Part shown: piece by piece, positions 33,239 to 44,078 of the stretch
How the letters are laid out: the number at the start of each line of letters is the position of its first letter
Numbering within the stretch: the first letter of the stretch is position 1
Notes under the pieces: generated by a model
Database searches by the model: none
What the model saw: only the letters and a program-made list of their open reading frames with translations
Told to the model about the DNA's origin: nothing
Position numbers and translations under genes: made by a program
Assembly: GCA_017458185.1 (NCBI GenBank)
Contig: JAFTFY010000014.1
Span: 1 to 64,000 of the forward strand
DNA length: 64,000 nucleotides
Origin: Neisseriaceae bacterium
GTDB lineage: Bacteria; Pseudomonadota; Gammaproteobacteria; Burkholderiales; Neisseriaceae
Direction of reading: 5' to 3'

Positions 33239-34291
33239 TTACACCCAAATATTCCAAGGGGTTTTCATCCATGCCATAACGATGATGAGATACACCAGCG
33301 TTACAGGGATAAACACTTTCCAGCCTAATCGCATAATTTGGTCGTAGCGATAACGCGGGAATGTGGCACGCAACCATAAATAGAAGAATAAGATTGCACC
33401 CATTTTTAGGAACATCCACAAGGCAGAGCCTTTGCCGATAAAACCCCACGATTCTGGAAATGGCGATAACCAGCCGCCCAAGAATAATAAGGATAACAAG
33501 GCAGAGAAAATAATCATATTGATGTATTCTGCCAAGAAGAATAAGGCAAACGCAAAACCTGAATATTCAATGTGAAAACCTGCCACAATTTCGGATTCGC
33601 CTTCTGCCACATCGAATGGCGCACGGTTGGTTTCTGCCACACCGCAGACTAAATAGACAATAAACAAGGGCAATAAAGGCAACCAGTTCCACGATAAAAC
33701 CGAACCGCCCATTTTGCCTGTGGCTTGTGCTGCCACAATGTCTTGGAAGTTCAGGCTGCCTGAAACCATAACGGCGGCAACCAAACAAAAGCCCATCGCA
33801 ATTTCATACGAAATCATTTGTGCGGACGAACGCATCGCACCCAAGAATGCGTATTTGGAGTTGGAAGCCCAACCTGCCAAAATCACGCCATACACGCCAA
33901 CAGACGATAAAGCCAAAACATACAGCAAGCCTGCGTTTAAGTTGGTCATCACCCATTCACGGCTCATCGGCAAGGTTACCCAAATCGCCAAAGACGGGGC
34001 TAATACCATCGCAGGTGCAACCATTAACAACATTTTGTTTGATTTGGTCGGCACGATGATTTCTTTCACCAACAATTTGACCACATCAAGATAAGGTTGC
34101 AATAAGCCGTAAGGACCATTCACATTTGGACCGACACGCAACTGCATATAGCCGATGACTTTGCGTTCAAAATAAGTTAAATACGGCACAACGACCAAAA
34201 TAATCGGCACTAATATGAGAATGATTTTGACGATAATCGAAACGACTATGCCTATTTCATTGCCGAGCAAACTTTGAAACCATGCGTCCAT
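33239..34291 (-). CDS. nuoH: NADH-quinone oxidoreductase subunit H
   Basis: NuoH forms the quinone-chamber entry and contacts NuoB/D. The 350 residues have [104 protein letters not shown] and [19 protein letters not shown], all diagnostic. It overlaps the nuoG stop by one base. An uptake sequence in frame encodes VSGSLNFQ. Confidence 0.97.
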   Translation of the reverse strand: MDAWFQSLLGNEIGIVVSIIVKIILILVPIILVVVPYLTYFERKVIGYMQLRVGPNVNGPYGLLQPYLDVVKLLVKEIIVPTKSNKMLLMVAPAMVLAPSLAIWVTLPMSREWVMTNLNAGLLYVLALSSVGVYGVILAGWASNSKYAFLGAMRSSAQMISYEIAMGFCLVAAVMVSGSLNFQDIVAAQATGKMGGSVLSWNWLPLLPLFIVYLVCGVAETNRAPFDVAEGESEIVAGFHIEYSGFAFALFFLAEYINMIIFSALLSLLFLGGWLSPFPESWGFIGKGSALWMFLKMGAILFFYLWLRATFPRYRYDQIMRLGWKVFIPVTLVYLIIVMAWMKTPWNIWV

Positions 34292-36591
34292 TATTCACCC
34301 CACTTTAATTCGATTGTATTCATCATTGCCCCTAAACGGTAATTCAATGCGTGTGTGGGCAAATAAACCACGCCGTCTGCCATATTGTCATCAATGTCGA
34401 TGGTTACCACAACAGCGTCCCCGCCATTTGCTTGACTGGCAGCAACGGTGTTGCCTACACCTAATCCCAAGCGTTCGGCAGTGCGGCTGTTAATCACGGC
34501 TTTGGGTTCGGCTGCCCAAACGGTGTGTTGCAAGGATTTGGCATGACGCACAATGTTGTCGGTGTCGTATAAACCCACGCCGCCAACACGCCATAAGTTG
34601 TTGATATTCGCATCTTTCAGGCTGCCTGAAACATTATCGGCATTAAACGATACCAAGTTATCTAAATGGCGTTCAAAACCGCTGGCAGGCGTTGCCGCTT
34701 TCAAAACTTCGGGCGATGAGTTGTAATCAAATCCTGCTAAATGTAAGCGATTACCCAACACGCGTAACACTTTCCACATCGGACGGGCTTCGCCCAAAGG
34801 TTGCACCACGCCGTAGAAACTTTGCAAACGCCCTTCCATATTGATGAACGAGCCTGATGTTTCGGTAAATGGCGTAATCGGCAACAGCACATCTGCGGCT
34901 TCTAACAAAGACGGTGTTTGATAAGCAGTTAAAGCAATCACGGTTTCAGCCGATTGCAAAGCCGTCATCGCGGCATTGCCATTGACGGTATCCGCCAACG
35001 GTTCAACATTCACCAAAATGACGGCTTTTTTGGGTGTTGCCAACATTTCTTGTAAAGAGTTGCCGCCTTTGGTTGGACGAATTTCCAACATATCTGCGGC
35101 AACACTGTTTGCCGCTTGCGGCAGAATACCAAACTTCGCACCGCACTCTTGGGCTAAACTTTGAGCGGCGACGTAAATTTCGGCAAATTGTGGGTGTTGC
35201 TGTGCGGCTGCACCCAAAATAACGGCGGCTTTTTCTGCATTTTTCAGGCTGCCTGAAATGCTGTTGTCGTCCGTGTCTTTTAACATAGAACGCAAGGTTT
35301 CAACCCATTGCGTTGGGTGTAAGGCTGCCTGAACAAAAGTCGGCATTCTTAATTCTTCACGGCGAGCAGAAAGCGTGCTGACTTTTGCACCATTTTGAGC
35401 GGCACGGCGAATGCGTGCAGTGAGCAAAGGTTGTTCTGTGCGTAAATCCGCACCGATAAACAACATCGCATCGCATGAACCTAATTCGTCAATTTTCTGC
35501 CCCAACCAAAATGCGTCATGATGACGGTTTTCGTCCAAGCGATAATCTTGCTGACGCAAGCGGCTGTCAATAGACGCAATGCCAAAATCAGCGGCAATTT
35601 TCTTCGCCAAGAACAATTCTTCAACGGTTGAAGCAGGATTCACCCACATACCGATGGCGTTTTTGCCGTGGTCATTTGCCACACCATTCAAACCTTTCAC
35701 CACATAATTAAATGCGGTTTCCCAATCCACTTCAATCCATTGATTGTCTTGTTTAATCATGGGTTTCTGCAGACGGTTTTCGTGGTTCAAACCTTCATAC
35801 GCAAAACGGTCTTTGTCGGACAGCCAACATTCGTTAATCGCTTCATTTTCCAAAGGAATCACACGGCGAACGGTGCGGTCTTTGGTTTGCACAATTAAAT
35901 TAGAACCTAATGCGTCGTGGGCAGAAATGCTTTTTCTGCGAGACAATTCCCAAGAACGAGCGTTGTAGCGGAAAGGCTTGCTGGTTAAAGCACCCACAGG
36001 GCATAAGTCAATCACATTGCCTGAAATTTCCGAAGTAACGGTTTTACCGATAAACGGCATAATTTCGGCGTTTTCATTGCGGTTTGCCATAGCGATTTCT
36101 TGGAAACCTGCCACTTCTTCGGTAAAACGCACACAACGCGTGCAATGAATACAACGGCTCATCTCTTCGGCAGAAATGAGTGGTCCCATATTTTTGGCAG
36201 GCACGGTGTGTTTTTCTTCGCTAAAACGCCCTGCCCCTTGACCATAACCCATAACCAAGTCTTGTAACTGACATTCACCACCCCAGTCGCAAATCGGACA
36301 ATCCAAAGGGTGATTGATGAGCAGAAACTCCAAAACGCCTTTTTGGGCTTTTTGGGCTAACTCGGAATGGGTTTTGACTTTCATTCCGTCTGTAACAGGT
36401 GTGGCACAGGCAGGCAATGGTTTGGGGGCTTTTTCCACTTCCACCAAACACATACGACAACTTGCCGCTATCGACAATTTTTTGTGATAGCAAAAATGCG
36501 GAATATAAGTGCCTGTTTTGTGGGCGGCTTCGATGATATTCGTGCCTTGCTCCACTTCAACCGATTTACCGTCAATCTCTACTTGTAACAT
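34291..36591 (-). CDS. nuoG: NADH-quinone oxidoreductase subunit G
   Basis: NuoG is the large iron-sulfur subunit of the N module. I chose ATG 36591 (start [15 protein letters not shown]) with AGGA 9 nt upstream. The [2Fe-2S] ferredoxin domain has [15 protein letters not shown] (about 34-48). Next come the His-Cys3 motif, [10 protein letters not shown] and [13 protein letters not shown]. The molybdopterin-oxidoreductase-like region fills the C-terminal two thirds. Two in-frame uptake sequences encode [10 protein letters not shown] and [10 protein letters not shown] in that less constrained region. The length is 766 residues. Confidence 0.96.
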   Translation of the reverse strand: MLQVEIDGKSVEVEQGTNIIEAAHKTGTYIPHFCYHKKLSIAASCRMCLVEVEKAPKPLPACATPVTDGMKVKTHSELAQKAQKGVLEFLLINHPLDCPICDWGGECQLQDLVMGYGQGAGRFSEEKHTVPAKNMGPLISAEEMSRCIHCTRCVRFTEEVAGFQEIAMANRNENAEIMPFIGKTVTSEISGNVIDLCPVGALTSKPFRYNARSWELSRRKSISAHDALGSNLIVQTKDRTVRRVIPLENEAINECWLSDKDRFAYEGLNHENRLQKPMIKQDNQWIEVDWETAFNYVVKGLNGVANDHGKNAIGMWVNPASTVEELFLAKKIAADFGIASIDSRLRQQDYRLDENRHHDAFWLGQKIDELGSCDAMLFIGADLRTEQPLLTARIRRAAQNGAKVSTLSARREELRMPTFVQAALHPTQWVETLRSMLKDTDDNSISGSLKNAEKAAVILGAAAQQHPQFAEIYVAAQSLAQECGAKFGILPQAANSVAADMLEIRPTKGGNSLQEMLATPKKAVILVNVEPLADTVNGNAAMTALQSAETVIALTAYQTPSLLEAADVLLPITPFTETSGSFINMEGRLQSFYGVVQPLGEARPMWKVLRVLGNRLHLAGFDYNSSPEVLKAATPASGFERHLDNLVSFNADNVSGSLKDANINNLWRVGGVGLYDTDNIVRHAKSLQHTVWAAEPKAVINSRTAERLGLGVGNTVAASQANGGDAVVVTIDIDDNMADGVVYLPTHALNYRLGAMMNTIELKWGE

Positions 36592-36622
36592 ATATCGTGT
36601 TCCTAAATTCAATCTTTACCTA

Positions 36623-37915
36623 TCAGAACCAACGATGTTGCGGCGGTTGCTGTTTTTCAATACATTCTTCAAATTCGTGCAGGAAGTGTTTGGTAAATCC
36701 ACGCACGGGGAAGACAGCGGCATCAGCCAAAGCACACACGGTGCGACCTGACATATTGCCACAAATGGATTGCAGTAAATCCAAGTCTTCTTTTTTACCA
36801 CACCCTTCGGCAATGCGATGAACAATGCGATACAGCCAGCCTGTACCCTCACGGCACGGCGTGCATTGTCCGCACGATTCTTCGTGGAAGAAGTAAGATA
36901 GGCGTTCTAATGCACGCACCATACTCACGCCTTCGTCCATCACAATCACGGCGGCAGAACCCAACATGGAACCTGCTTTGGACAGTGAATCATAATCCAT
37001 AGGCAAGTCCATAATAATGTCCGCAGGCAACACTGGGGCAGACGCACCACCAGGGATTACCGCTTTGAGTTTGGAACCCTCACGCATACCGCCTGCCATT
37101 TCCAAAAGCACCCTGAAAGGCGTGCCTAATGGCATTTCGTAGTTACCAGGGCGAGCGACATGTCCTGAAATGGAGAAAATTTTGCTGCCTTTGGCGTTTT
37201 CTGTGCCGAGTGCCGCAAATTTTTCTGCACCGTCTCGCAAAATAAACGGCACACTCGATAAAGTTTCGGTGTTGTTAATGGTTGTCGGTCTGCCATACAA
37301 ACCAAAAGAGGCAGGAAACGGCGGTTTGAAACGCGGTTGCCCTTTTTTGCCTTCGAGCGATTCAAGCAAAGCGGTTTCTTCACCACACACATACGCACCA
37401 TAACCGTGATGTGCATACACTTCAAAATCAAAGCCACTGCCCAAAATGTTTTTGCCTAAAAATCCTGCGGCTCGGGCTTCTTCAATGGCGGCTTCAAATT
37501 GTTGATATTCGGTAAAAATTTCACCGTGAATGTAGTTATAACCTGCGGTTGCCCCCATGGCGTAACCTGCCAAAATCATACCCTCAATCAAGGCATGGGG
37601 ATTAAAACGCAGAATATCACGGTCTTTGAATGTACCAGGTTCGCCCTCATCGGTGTTGCACACCACATATTTTGCACCAGTCAAAGCACGCGGCATAAAA
37701 CTCCATTTTAAGCCTGTGGGGAAACCTGCACCGCCACGACCACGCAAGCCAGACGCTTTCATTTCGGCAATCACATCGTCTTGCGATACTTTACCGCCAA
37801 TGATTTTTTCTAATGCCTGATAACCGCCACGATTGCGGTATTCGTCAATATGCCAACAGTTTGGGTCTTGGGTATTGACGCCGTTAAAAATAATGGTTGA
37901 ATGATAAATCGCCAT
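36623..37915 (-). CDS. nuoF: NADH-quinone oxidoreductase subunit F
   Basis: NuoF binds NADH, FMN and cluster N3. The 430 residues include [20 protein letters not shown] (NADH/FMN binding, about 55-75), [43 protein letters not shown] [21 protein letters not shown] and [15 protein letters not shown], which supplies three cluster N3 cysteines, the fourth lying further downstream. It is 1 nt from nuoE. Confidence 0.97.
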   Translation of the reverse strand: MAIYHSTIIFNGVNTQDPNCWHIDEYRNRGGYQALEKIIGGKVSQDDVIAEMKASGLRGRGGAGFPTGLKWSFMPRALTGAKYVVCNTDEGEPGTFKDRDILRFNPHALIEGMILAGYAMGATAGYNYIHGEIFTEYQQFEAAIEEARAAGFLGKNILGSGFDFEVYAHHGYGAYVCGEETALLESLEGKKGQPRFKPPFPASFGLYGRPTTINNTETLSSVPFILRDGAEKFAALGTENAKGSKIFSISGHVARPGNYEMPLGTPFRVLLEMAGGMREGSKLKAVIPGGASAPVLPADIIMDLPMDYDSLSKAGSMLGSAAVIVMDEGVSMVRALERLSYFFHEESCGQCTPCREGTGWLYRIVHRIAEGCGKKEDLDLLQSICGNMSGRTVCALADAAVFPVRGFTKHFLHEFEECIEKQQPPQHRWF

Positions 37916-37916
37916 A

Positions 37917-38390
37917 TCAGTTTAACTCCGCCAATTTTTTGTCGATTGCGTCAGGGGTCATAAAACTGCACATTTTGTGGTTATTGACCAACATCACAGG
38001 GGCATCGCCACAGGCACCCTGACACTCGGTTACTTCCAAGGTGAATTTGCCGTCAGGCGTGGTTTCGCCATAGTCAATGCCCAATTTGTTTTTCAAATAT
38101 TCAGCGGTATTCACGCCGCCTTGCAAAGCACAAGGCAAGTTGGTGCAAACGCTTAATTTGTATTTGCCCACAGGTTTGAGATTGTACATATTGTAGAAAG
38201 TCGCCACTTCCAACGCTGCCGCAGGGGCAATGCCCACATAGTTGGCAACAAATTCAATCAGTTCAGGCGATAACCAACCTTTTTCCACTTGGGCAATACG
38301 CAAGGCACTCATAATGGCACTTCTGCGTTGATCGGCTGGATATTTGCTTAATTCGTAATCAATTTGTTGTAATGATTGAGCAGATAACAT
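37917..38390 (-). CDS. nuoE: NADH-quinone oxidoreductase subunit E
   Basis: NuoE carries the off-path [2Fe-2S] cluster N1a in the NADH dehydrogenase module. The 157-residue thioredoxin-like protein has [10 protein letters not shown] and [15 protein letters not shown], the two Cys pairs of the cluster. Its start overlaps the nuoD stop by one base. Confidence 0.97.
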   Translation of the reverse strand: MLSAQSLQQIDYELSKYPADQRRSAIMSALRIAQVEKGWLSPELIEFVANYVGIAPAAALEVATFYNMYNLKPVGKYKLSVCTNLPCALQGGVNTAEYLKNKLGIDYGETTPDGKFTLEVTECQGACGDAPVMLVNNHKMCSFMTPDAIDKKLAELN

Positions 38391-39649
38391 TATCTATCTA
38401 CCTCCCCAAATACAATGTCCATCGTGCCGATAATGGCAACCACATCGGCTAACATATGCCCTTTTGCCATTTCGTCCATACCTTGCAAGTGTGCAAAACC
38501 TGGTGCTCGGATTTTCAGGCGATAGGGTTTATTCGCACCGTCTGAAATCATATAAATGCCAAATTCACCTTTGGGGTGTTCTGTGCCGACATAAATTTCG
38601 CCCTCTGGCACATGCATACCCTCACTGAACAGTTTGAAGTGGTGAATTAACTCTTCCATATTTGTTTTCATCGCATGCCGTTTGGGCGGTGCGACTTTGT
38701 GATTGTCCGACATCACTTCGCCAGGATTAGCACGCAGCCAATCCACACATTGTTTGATAATGCGATTTGATTGACGCATTTCGTTAATGCGGCATAAGTA
38801 ACGGTCGTAGCAGTCGCCATTTACGCCCACTGGAATGTCGAAGTCTAATTTGTCATACACTTCATACGGTTGATTTTTACGCACATCCCACTCAATACCC
38901 GAACCACGCAACATAGGACCAGTAAAGCCTTTTTGTAAGGCACGCTCTGGACTAACCACACCAATGCCCACTGTGCGTTGCTTCCAAATACGGTTTTCAG
39001 TAAGCAGGTTTTCATACTCATCAACGCAAGCAGGAAAGCGGCGTGTAAAGTCTTCAATGAAGTCTAACATGGAACCTTCACGGTTGGCATTGAGTTGTTT
39101 TAATACTTTGGCTGGACGATATTTGCTTGGCTCATATTTGGGCATAAAGTCAGGCAAATCACGATAAACGCCACCTGGGCGGAAGTATGCGGCGTGCATA
39201 CGCGCTCCTGATACGGCTTCGTAAATATCCATTAAATCTTCACGCTCCCTGAAAGCATACAGGAAGACAGTCATTGCCCCAATATCCAAAGCATGCGAAC
39301 CAATACCCATTAAGTGATTGAGAATACGGGTAATTTCCGCAAACATCACACGGATATATTGAGCTCGCAATGGCACTTCGGTGCCTGTGAGTTTTTCCAC
39401 CGCCATACAATAGGCGTGTTCGTTACACATCATCGACACATAGTCCAAGCGATCCATATATGGCAAGGCTTGCAAGAATGTACGCGTTTCCGCTAATTTT
39501 TCTGTGCCACGATGCAATAAACCAATATGCGGGTCAGCACGGACGATGGTTTCGCCCTCCAACTCCAAAATCATACGCAATACACCGTGTGCGGCTGGGT
39601 GTTGTGGTCCAAAATTGACGGTGTAATTTCTACTTTTCGTTTCAGCCAC
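38390..39649 (-). CDS. nuoD: NADH-quinone oxidoreductase subunit D
   Basis: NuoD forms the quinone site with NuoB. The 419-residue protein ([31 protein letters not shown] start, with the quinone-site HPAAHG) contains [30 protein letters not shown]-like [12 protein letters not shown] and the closing DIVFGEVDR. It overlaps nuoC by 8 nt, and nuoE follows directly. Confidence 0.97.
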   Translation of the reverse strand: MAETKSRNYTVNFGPQHPAAHGVLRMILELEGETIVRADPHIGLLHRGTEKLAETRTFLQALPYMDRLDYVSMMCNEHAYCMAVEKLTGTEVPLRAQYIRVMFAEITRILNHLMGIGSHALDIGAMTVFLYAFREREDLMDIYEAVSGARMHAAYFRPGGVYRDLPDFMPKYEPSKYRPAKVLKQLNANREGSMLDFIEDFTRRFPACVDEYENLLTENRIWKQRTVGIGVVSPERALQKGFTGPMLRGSGIEWDVRKNQPYEVYDKLDFDIPVGVNGDCYDRYLCRINEMRQSNRIIKQCVDWLRANPGEVMSDNHKVAPPKRHAMKTNMEELIHHFKLFSEGMHVPEGEIYVGTEHPKGEFGIYMISDGANKPYRLKIRAPGFAHLQGMDEMAKGHMLADVVAIIGTMDIVFGEVDR

Positions 39650-40223
39650 CGTAATGCTCCTCTCTGACTAAACGCGGAGTGTTTTCACGCGGCTCAATGG
39701 TTACAGGTTGATAAATCACGCGTTTTTCGGTTTCAGAATAACGCATTTCCATATAGCCTGACACAGGGAAATCTTTCCGCAGGGCATTGCCCACAAAATT
39801 GTAATCGGTCAGGATACGGCGTAAATCAGGGTGATTTGCAAAAGTAATGCCGAATAAATCAAATGCTTCTCGTTCATACCAGTCGGCGGCATTGTAAATT
39901 TCCACCACGCTTGGCACAACAAATGGTTCAACATCAGGAGCAAACACACGCACACGCACGCGGCAATTATTGCGAATAGACAACAACTGACTCACCACCG
40001 CAAAGCGTTTTTCACTGCGTGGTTTATTTTGATACGAAGAATAATCCACACCGCATAAGTCAATCAGTTGCTCAAAGCCCATTTGGTCACGGAGCAATTT
40101 CATTAACGGCAGATAATTTTCCACCGAACATTCAAGCGTAATTTGTCCGTATTCGTTGATTAAATTATCGTATAAAGCGGCTGCCTGAATTTCTAACTCG
40201 GATTGTAATTTACTTAACAACAT
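39642..40223 (-). CDS. nuoC: NADH-quinone oxidoreductase subunit C
   Basis: NuoC is a peripheral-arm 30-kDa subunit. The 193 residues have [11 protein letters not shown], the family signature [38 protein letters not shown] and a C-terminal [14 protein letters not shown]. It is separate from NuoD, as usual in beta-proteobacteria, and unlike the fused NuoCD of enterics. Confidence 0.97.
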   Translation of the reverse strand: MLLSKLQSELEIQAAALYDNLINEYGQITLECSVENYLPLMKLLRDQMGFEQLIDLCGVDYSSYQNKPRSEKRFAVVSQLLSIRNNCRVRVRVFAPDVEPFVVPSVVEIYNAADWYEREAFDLFGITFANHPDLRRILTDYNFVGNALRKDFPVSGYMEMRYSETEKRVIYQPVTIEPRENTPRLVREEHYGG

Positions 40224-40226
40224 AAA

Positions 40227-40706
40227 TTATTTCCTCGCAATCGTATATTCACGGCGGATTTTTTGTTGCAACTGCAACAGTCCATACAACAATGCTTCTG
40301 CTGTGGGCGGACAACCTGGCACATACACATCAACAGGCACAACCCGATCACAGCCACGCACTACCGAGTAAGAATAATGATAATAACCGCCGCCATTCGC
40401 ACAAGAACCCATAGACAAAACCCAACGCGGTTCAGACATTTGCTCATACACACGACGCAGAGCAGGAGCCATTTTATTACACAGCGTACCTGCCACAATC
40501 ATCAAATCCGATTGACGGGGCGATGGACGGAAAATAATACCAAAGCGGTCTAAATCGTATCGAGAAGCACCAGCGTGCATCATTTCCACCGCACAGCACG
40601 CCAAGCCAAAGGTTACAGGCCACAAAGACCCCGTGCGGACATAATTTAAGACTTTATCCGCTTGTGTGGTGATAAAGCCTTCTTTTAATAAGCCGTCTAT
40701 TCCCAT
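40227..40706 (-). CDS. nuoB: NADH-quinone oxidoreductase subunit B
   Basis: NuoB holds the terminal cluster N2 that reduces quinone. I prefer ATG 40706 ([27 protein letters not shown]) because it matches the family start; the seven-codon extension to 40727 lies inside nuoA. Ligands are the tandem CC in [10 protein letters not shown] (37-38), a third Cys in [10 protein letters not shown] and [10 protein letters not shown]. It overlaps nuoA by 10 nt. Confidence 0.95.
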   Translation of the reverse strand: MGIDGLLKEGFITTQADKVLNYVRTGSLWPVTFGLACCAVEMMHAGASRYDLDRFGIIFRPSPRQSDLMIVAGTLCNKMAPALRRVYEQMSEPRWVLSMGSCANGGGYYHYSYSVVRGCDRVVPVDVYVPGCPPTAEALLYGLLQLQQKIRREYTIARK

Positions 40707-41053
40707 TCCAACGCACCTTTTTTCCATTCATAGACGAAGCCGACCGTTAGGATAACCAAGAACACCAACATCGACCAAAAGCCAAACGCCGACATTTCCT
40801 TATAGACCACAGCCCAAGGAAACATAAACGCAATTTCCAAATCAAACAGAATAAAGAGAATGGCAACAAGATAATACCGCACATCAAACTTGCGGCGTGC
40901 GTCTTCAAAGGCTTCAAAACCGCACTCAAAAGCGGACAGTTTTTCATCTGATGGACGCTGCGGGCCCAAGATATAACCCAAAAACAACAGAACAGCACCC
41001 GCCACAATGCCCACTAAAATGAACACCAACACGGGTAGGTAGTTTGCCAACAT
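40697..41053 (-). CDS. nuoA: NADH-quinone oxidoreductase subunit A
   Basis: NuoA is a three-TM subunit and the first gene of the 14-gene operon. The 118-residue protein has [54 protein letters not shown], which is diagnostic. AAGGA lies upstream at good spacing (ACAAGGAACCTTACAG before the ATG). A promoter with an extended -10 lies about 80 nt upstream. Confidence 0.97.
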   Translation of the reverse strand: MLANYLPVLVFILVGIVAGAVLLFLGYILGPQRPSDEKLSAFECGFEAFEDARRKFDVRYYLVAILFILFDLEIAFMFPWAVVYKEMSAFGFWSMLVFLVILTVGFVYEWKKGALEWE

Positions 41054-41136
41054 CTGTAAGGTTCCTTGTGAGAAACGGCTGTGTATCGCCGTCTATTTCG
41101 TTATTAAAAAAGCAATATATTTTGCTAAATTGATAA

Positions 41137-41145
41137 ATTATAACA
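41137..41145 (-). promoter_or_regulatory. Extended -10 promoter for nuoA-N
   Basis: On the minus strand TGTTATAAT (41145-41137) gives a perfect TATAAT preceded by TGn, about 80 nt before the nuoA start. No strong -35 is visible (TGTGAT lies roughly 17 nt upstream), which fits extended -10 promoters. Confidence 0.55.
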
Positions 41146-41203
41146 TATCCACAAACTAAATCACAGCCCAAAAAGATAAAGAAAAGCAATCGGGTACATT
41201 TTT

Positions 41204-41310
41204 TATAGTCAATTCAGACCAAAAACAGGCAAGGCGGCGAAGCCGCAGATAGTATAGATAATACAGCAAGGCGAGCCAACGCTGCATGATTTTGGTATGA
41301 ATTGACTATA
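41204..41310. mobile_element. Correia-like MITE
   Basis: This 107-bp element has ends TATAGTCAATTCAGACCAAAA and ...TGGTATGAATTGACTATA. The core contains GGCAAGGCGGCGAAGCCGCAG, ATAGTATAGATAATACAGC and AAGGCGAGCCAACGCTGCATG. It lies just upstream of the nuo promoter. Confidence 0.85.
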
Positions 41311-41446
41311 CTTTAACGCCAAACAGCGTTTCAGGCAGCCTGAAACCCTGTTTTAGTATGGAATGTGCGTATTTTAGACTTACCTAATTTATACGCAATA
41401 AATGAATGTGATTTGTTTTATTGTGGAAAAAAAGTGGTTTCAGGGT

Positions 41447-41644
41447 GAAACCTTTGCAAAACTCAATTTGAAACAAAAAAATCGTTCATGTATAGGGTGG
41501 GCATTCTTGCCCACCAACCGCCCGATAGGGCGGAATTTCCTTTAATATCAATAAACAATCAACGCCTATCAGCGTTGTGGTGGGTTGGATTGTCCCCTAT
41601 AAACGAACGCTTTTTTGTTTTAGATTGAGTTTTACAAAGGTTTC
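41447..41644. mobile_element. ~200-bp MITE-like element with GAAACCTTTGCAAAA ends (second copy)
   Basis: It starts GAAACCTTTGCAAAACTCAA and ends TTGAGTTTTACAAAGGTTTC. The interior matches 25295-25495, including TATAGGGTGGGCATTC, ACCGCCCGATAGGGCGG and the AACGCCTATC hairpin. Differences include a shortened right GGGTGG segment. Confidence 0.72.
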
Positions 41645-41964
41645 AGTCTCGCAATAACGAGACGGCAACCTGAAAACTTTTTTGCACTGCCATTACAACG
41701 CCTACGGCGTTTGTTTTTACCGCAGGTTTTAACTGGATTGCCACGCCTTAAACTTCGTTCAAGGCTCGCAATGACACGGTTTATATTTTCAGGCAGCCCT
41801 TTATCGTCATTGCGAGCGATACGCGAAGCAATCTTTGAATAAATCGTTGAAAACGATTGATTCGGGTAGCCTATCCGTTATAACGCCCCAAAAATCCAAA
41901 ACCCTTATTTAATTTTCACAACAAAAATCAAATAAACCTTTTCCACAATAAACTATTTAACCTT
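41645..41964. repeat. CATTGCGAG-type elements and cassette-border repeat copy 1
   Basis: A GATTGCCACGCCTT...AAGGCTCGCAATGACAC element (41740-41778) and a CATTGCGAGCGATACGCGAAG variant follow one another. The ~70-bp border sequence, starting near 41894 (AACCCTTATTTAATTTTCAC), runs into the uptake sequence at the end of the next gene. Together with 41054-41446 this makes a ~900-bp gap with no gene. Confidence 0.75.
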
Positions 41965-43323
41965 TCAGGCAGCCTGAAAAGCCGTAGTATATTGTGCAAA
42001 AAATTCACTATTTGCCGCTTTCCGCAAATCCCTTAACATACCCACACCGTGTAAATTTGGCAATTTCAACTGTGCTTCGCTTAAAGCGATATGTTCCTTA
42101 TATTCACTATGCACCGTATCGCGATTAAAATTCACATCGGCTAATTTATTTTTCTTGCCGTCTTGATAGGTGAAAGTGGCTGTGCCATTTTGGGCGGACA
42201 AACTCAACGCCGTAATGCCTAATTTGTCCAATGTAAATAATTCGCCTTTTTGTGTTTCGCCGTCTTGGTTTAAGTCCCGCCACACTTTTAAGTTTTTCCA
42301 CTCGTGGTCTTTGGCGTTAATTTCCCCGTCAGGGTGGCTTTCCACCGTTCTCAATGCCGTAAAGCCGTCCGTTACAGGTTCGCCGAGAAAACGGTGTGGT
42401 GTATCTTGACCAAACAACTCACTGCCGTCATCAATCACACCGTTATTATTTCTATCCCACACCAATAAGCCGTCATCGGCTTTCACCCATTGCGTAGCGG
42501 TTTGAATGCCATTGCCGTTAAAGTCAAACTGCACACCATTCCAGCCGTTGGCATTCACTAACTCCACACCATCGCCGTCTAAATCCAACACCAATGGATC
42601 GTAAATGTGAAATAATCCTGTGCGGTTTAAGCCAAACCAGTCTTTCCAGTCATCGCCAGTCCAGTCAAATTTAGCCCAATCAAAACTAAACAGATTATCT
42701 AATCCGTCACTTAATTTCAGCAATTTTTCCAACACCGCTTTACCGAAACTTGGGTCTCTACCGTCTAATTTGGCAGAAATATTTTTATCCCATTTATCGA
42801 AGAAACCATAAATAGCGTCTGATAATGGTTGCAGATTTTCAATAATAAAGCCTTCAATATCTTCGGCGTTAAAATCTTCCAAATCCATTTTCCCTGTATC
42901 GCCTGTATTTAAGGCAATCGCACTGATAATATCTCCAGTTTCAGAAAAAATAATTCCCCTTTTACCAAATGCTTCACCCATCAGACTAAAACTATCTGCC
43001 ATAATATTTTGGGTAAGATTGACATTTATCTGACCGTTATTCCAATCTGTCTTAAATTCTTTCAGATGATTAAGTAATCTGTTAGCAGTTAAAACATTAC
43101 TGGTAAGTCCCCCAGCCTTACCTACTGAAACTACACTGGTTAAATGTCCAGTTGCTATTGAAGCTGATTCCCAAGCATCGTGCAAATATTTTGTATCACC
43201 TGTCTGCATATACTGTTTTATGTTTGAAACCATATTACCAGTTTCAACCAAAAATGAAGAAGTACCACTCAAATAATTGCGTAGCAATTTACCTGTTGAA
43301 AGAGAACCATTTCCTTTTGCCAT
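41965..43323 (-). CDS. FrpC-type self-processing module protein without RTX repeats
   Basis: The 452-residue product has a novel N-terminal region (1-228, helical, no recognised fold) followed by FGLNRTGLFHIY. The self-processing module then begins at the Asp242-Pro243 scissile bond: DPLVLDLDGDGVEL, FDFNGNGIQTATQW, DDGLLVWDRNNNGVIDDGSELFG, and WRDLNQDGETQKGELFTLDKLGI (Ca-binding EF-hand-like loops). In meningococcal FrpC this module cleaves Asp-Pro on Ca2+ binding and links to lysines. RTX nonapeptides and a secretion signal are absent. The last codons FQAA-stop are an uptake sequence, suggesting truncation or capture of a stop. It lies in a four-gene island with AT-rich membrane proteins. 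Confidence 0.82.
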   Translation of the reverse strand: MAKGNGSLSTGKLLRNYLSGTSSFLVETGNMVSNIKQYMQTGDTKYLHDAWESASIATGHLTSVVSVGKAGGLTSNVLTANRLLNHLKEFKTDWNNGQINVNLTQNIMADSFSLMGEAFGKRGIIFSETGDIISAIALNTGDTGKMDLEDFNAEDIEGFIIENLQPLSDAIYGFFDKWDKNISAKLDGRDPSFGKAVLEKLLKLSDGLDNLFSFDWAKFDWTGDDWKDWFGLNRTGLFHIYDPLVLDLDGDGVELVNANGWNGVQFDFNGNGIQTATQWVKADDGLLVWDRNNNGVIDDGSELFGQDTPHRFLGEPVTDGFTALRTVESHPDGEINAKDHEWKNLKVWRDLNQDGETQKGELFTLDKLGITALSLSAQNGTATFTYQDGKKNKLADVNFNRDTVHSEYKEHIALSEAQLKLPNLHGVGMLRDLRKAANSEFFAQYTTAFQAA

Positions 43324-43337
43324 AATTTAATCTCCAA

Positions 43338-44036
43338 TCATTGAGAATGTTTCAAAAAATCTTTCTGTATCCAATGGTAAAAAATACAGAAAACCACACT
43401 GTTTAATATTAAATAAACAGCAAAAATCCGTAAGTTTTTTTGTTGCCTTGAAAACTTATTGATGAAATAATCATAACCATAAATAATTTTATCGTTATGC
43501 TTTATTTCATAAATAATTTTCTCATCATTTAAAAAAGGAATAATAAAACTCGAAAATTCGGCATACTTTATTGAAATATCTTGACCATATTGATTATCAG
43601 CACCAAAATATTGTTTAAATTCATCATAACACTCATCATAATATATAAAAGAACATTGAAAACATCTTTCCTGTTCATCTTTCTGTAAAGTGAAACATCT
43701 ACTACTCGAATTACCAGCACGAAGATGAGAAATATGTTTTCCTGAATAATTATTTAAATCGTTATAAGTTACATTAACATTTTTTATTAACCTCCAGTCA
43801 TATGATAAAAAGAAAACAATAGTTAAGCATATTGTAATGATAAAAAATGTTTTTTTATTGTATTTTATTTTTGCGTATTCATCATTTTTCATAGATATTA
43901 ACAATGCAATAAAAATTCCAAAACCAATACTAAAAGTTATATCTAAAACTAAAGATAACAAAATAAGACTAATATTTTGAATAATAAATACCGTAATAAA
44001 TTTTTTCTTAATAGAAATATCACGCCATTTAATCAT
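43338..44036 (-). CDS. AT-rich membrane protein, candidate partner or immunity protein
   Basis: I do not recognise a family. The 232-residue product has two N-terminal TM helices (about 14-46), a third (62-82), a Cys-containing extracytoplasmic region of about 120 residues (RCFTLQKDEQERCFQCSFIYYDECYDEF) and a last TM (about 203-222). Base composition is far lower in GC than nearby genes. It starts 42 nt after the truncated FrpC-type gene and stops 14 nt before the next FrpC-type gene. The alternation suggests an immunity or anchoring role, but no data here prove it. Confidence 0.65.
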   Translation of the reverse strand: MIKWRDISIKKKFITVFIIQNISLILLSLVLDITFSIGFGIFIALLISMKNDEYAKIKYNKKTFFIITICLTIVFFLSYDWRLIKNVNVTYNDLNNYSGKHISHLRAGNSSSRCFTLQKDEQERCFQCSFIYYDECYDEFKQYFGADNQYGQDISIKYAEFSSFIIPFLNDEKIIYEIKHNDKIIYGYDYFINKFSRQQKNLRIFAVYLILNSVVFCIFYHWIQKDFLKHSQ

Positions 44037-44078
44037 TGTTCGTAGTCCTTAATTAAAAAACAATTCAATAAAATATTT

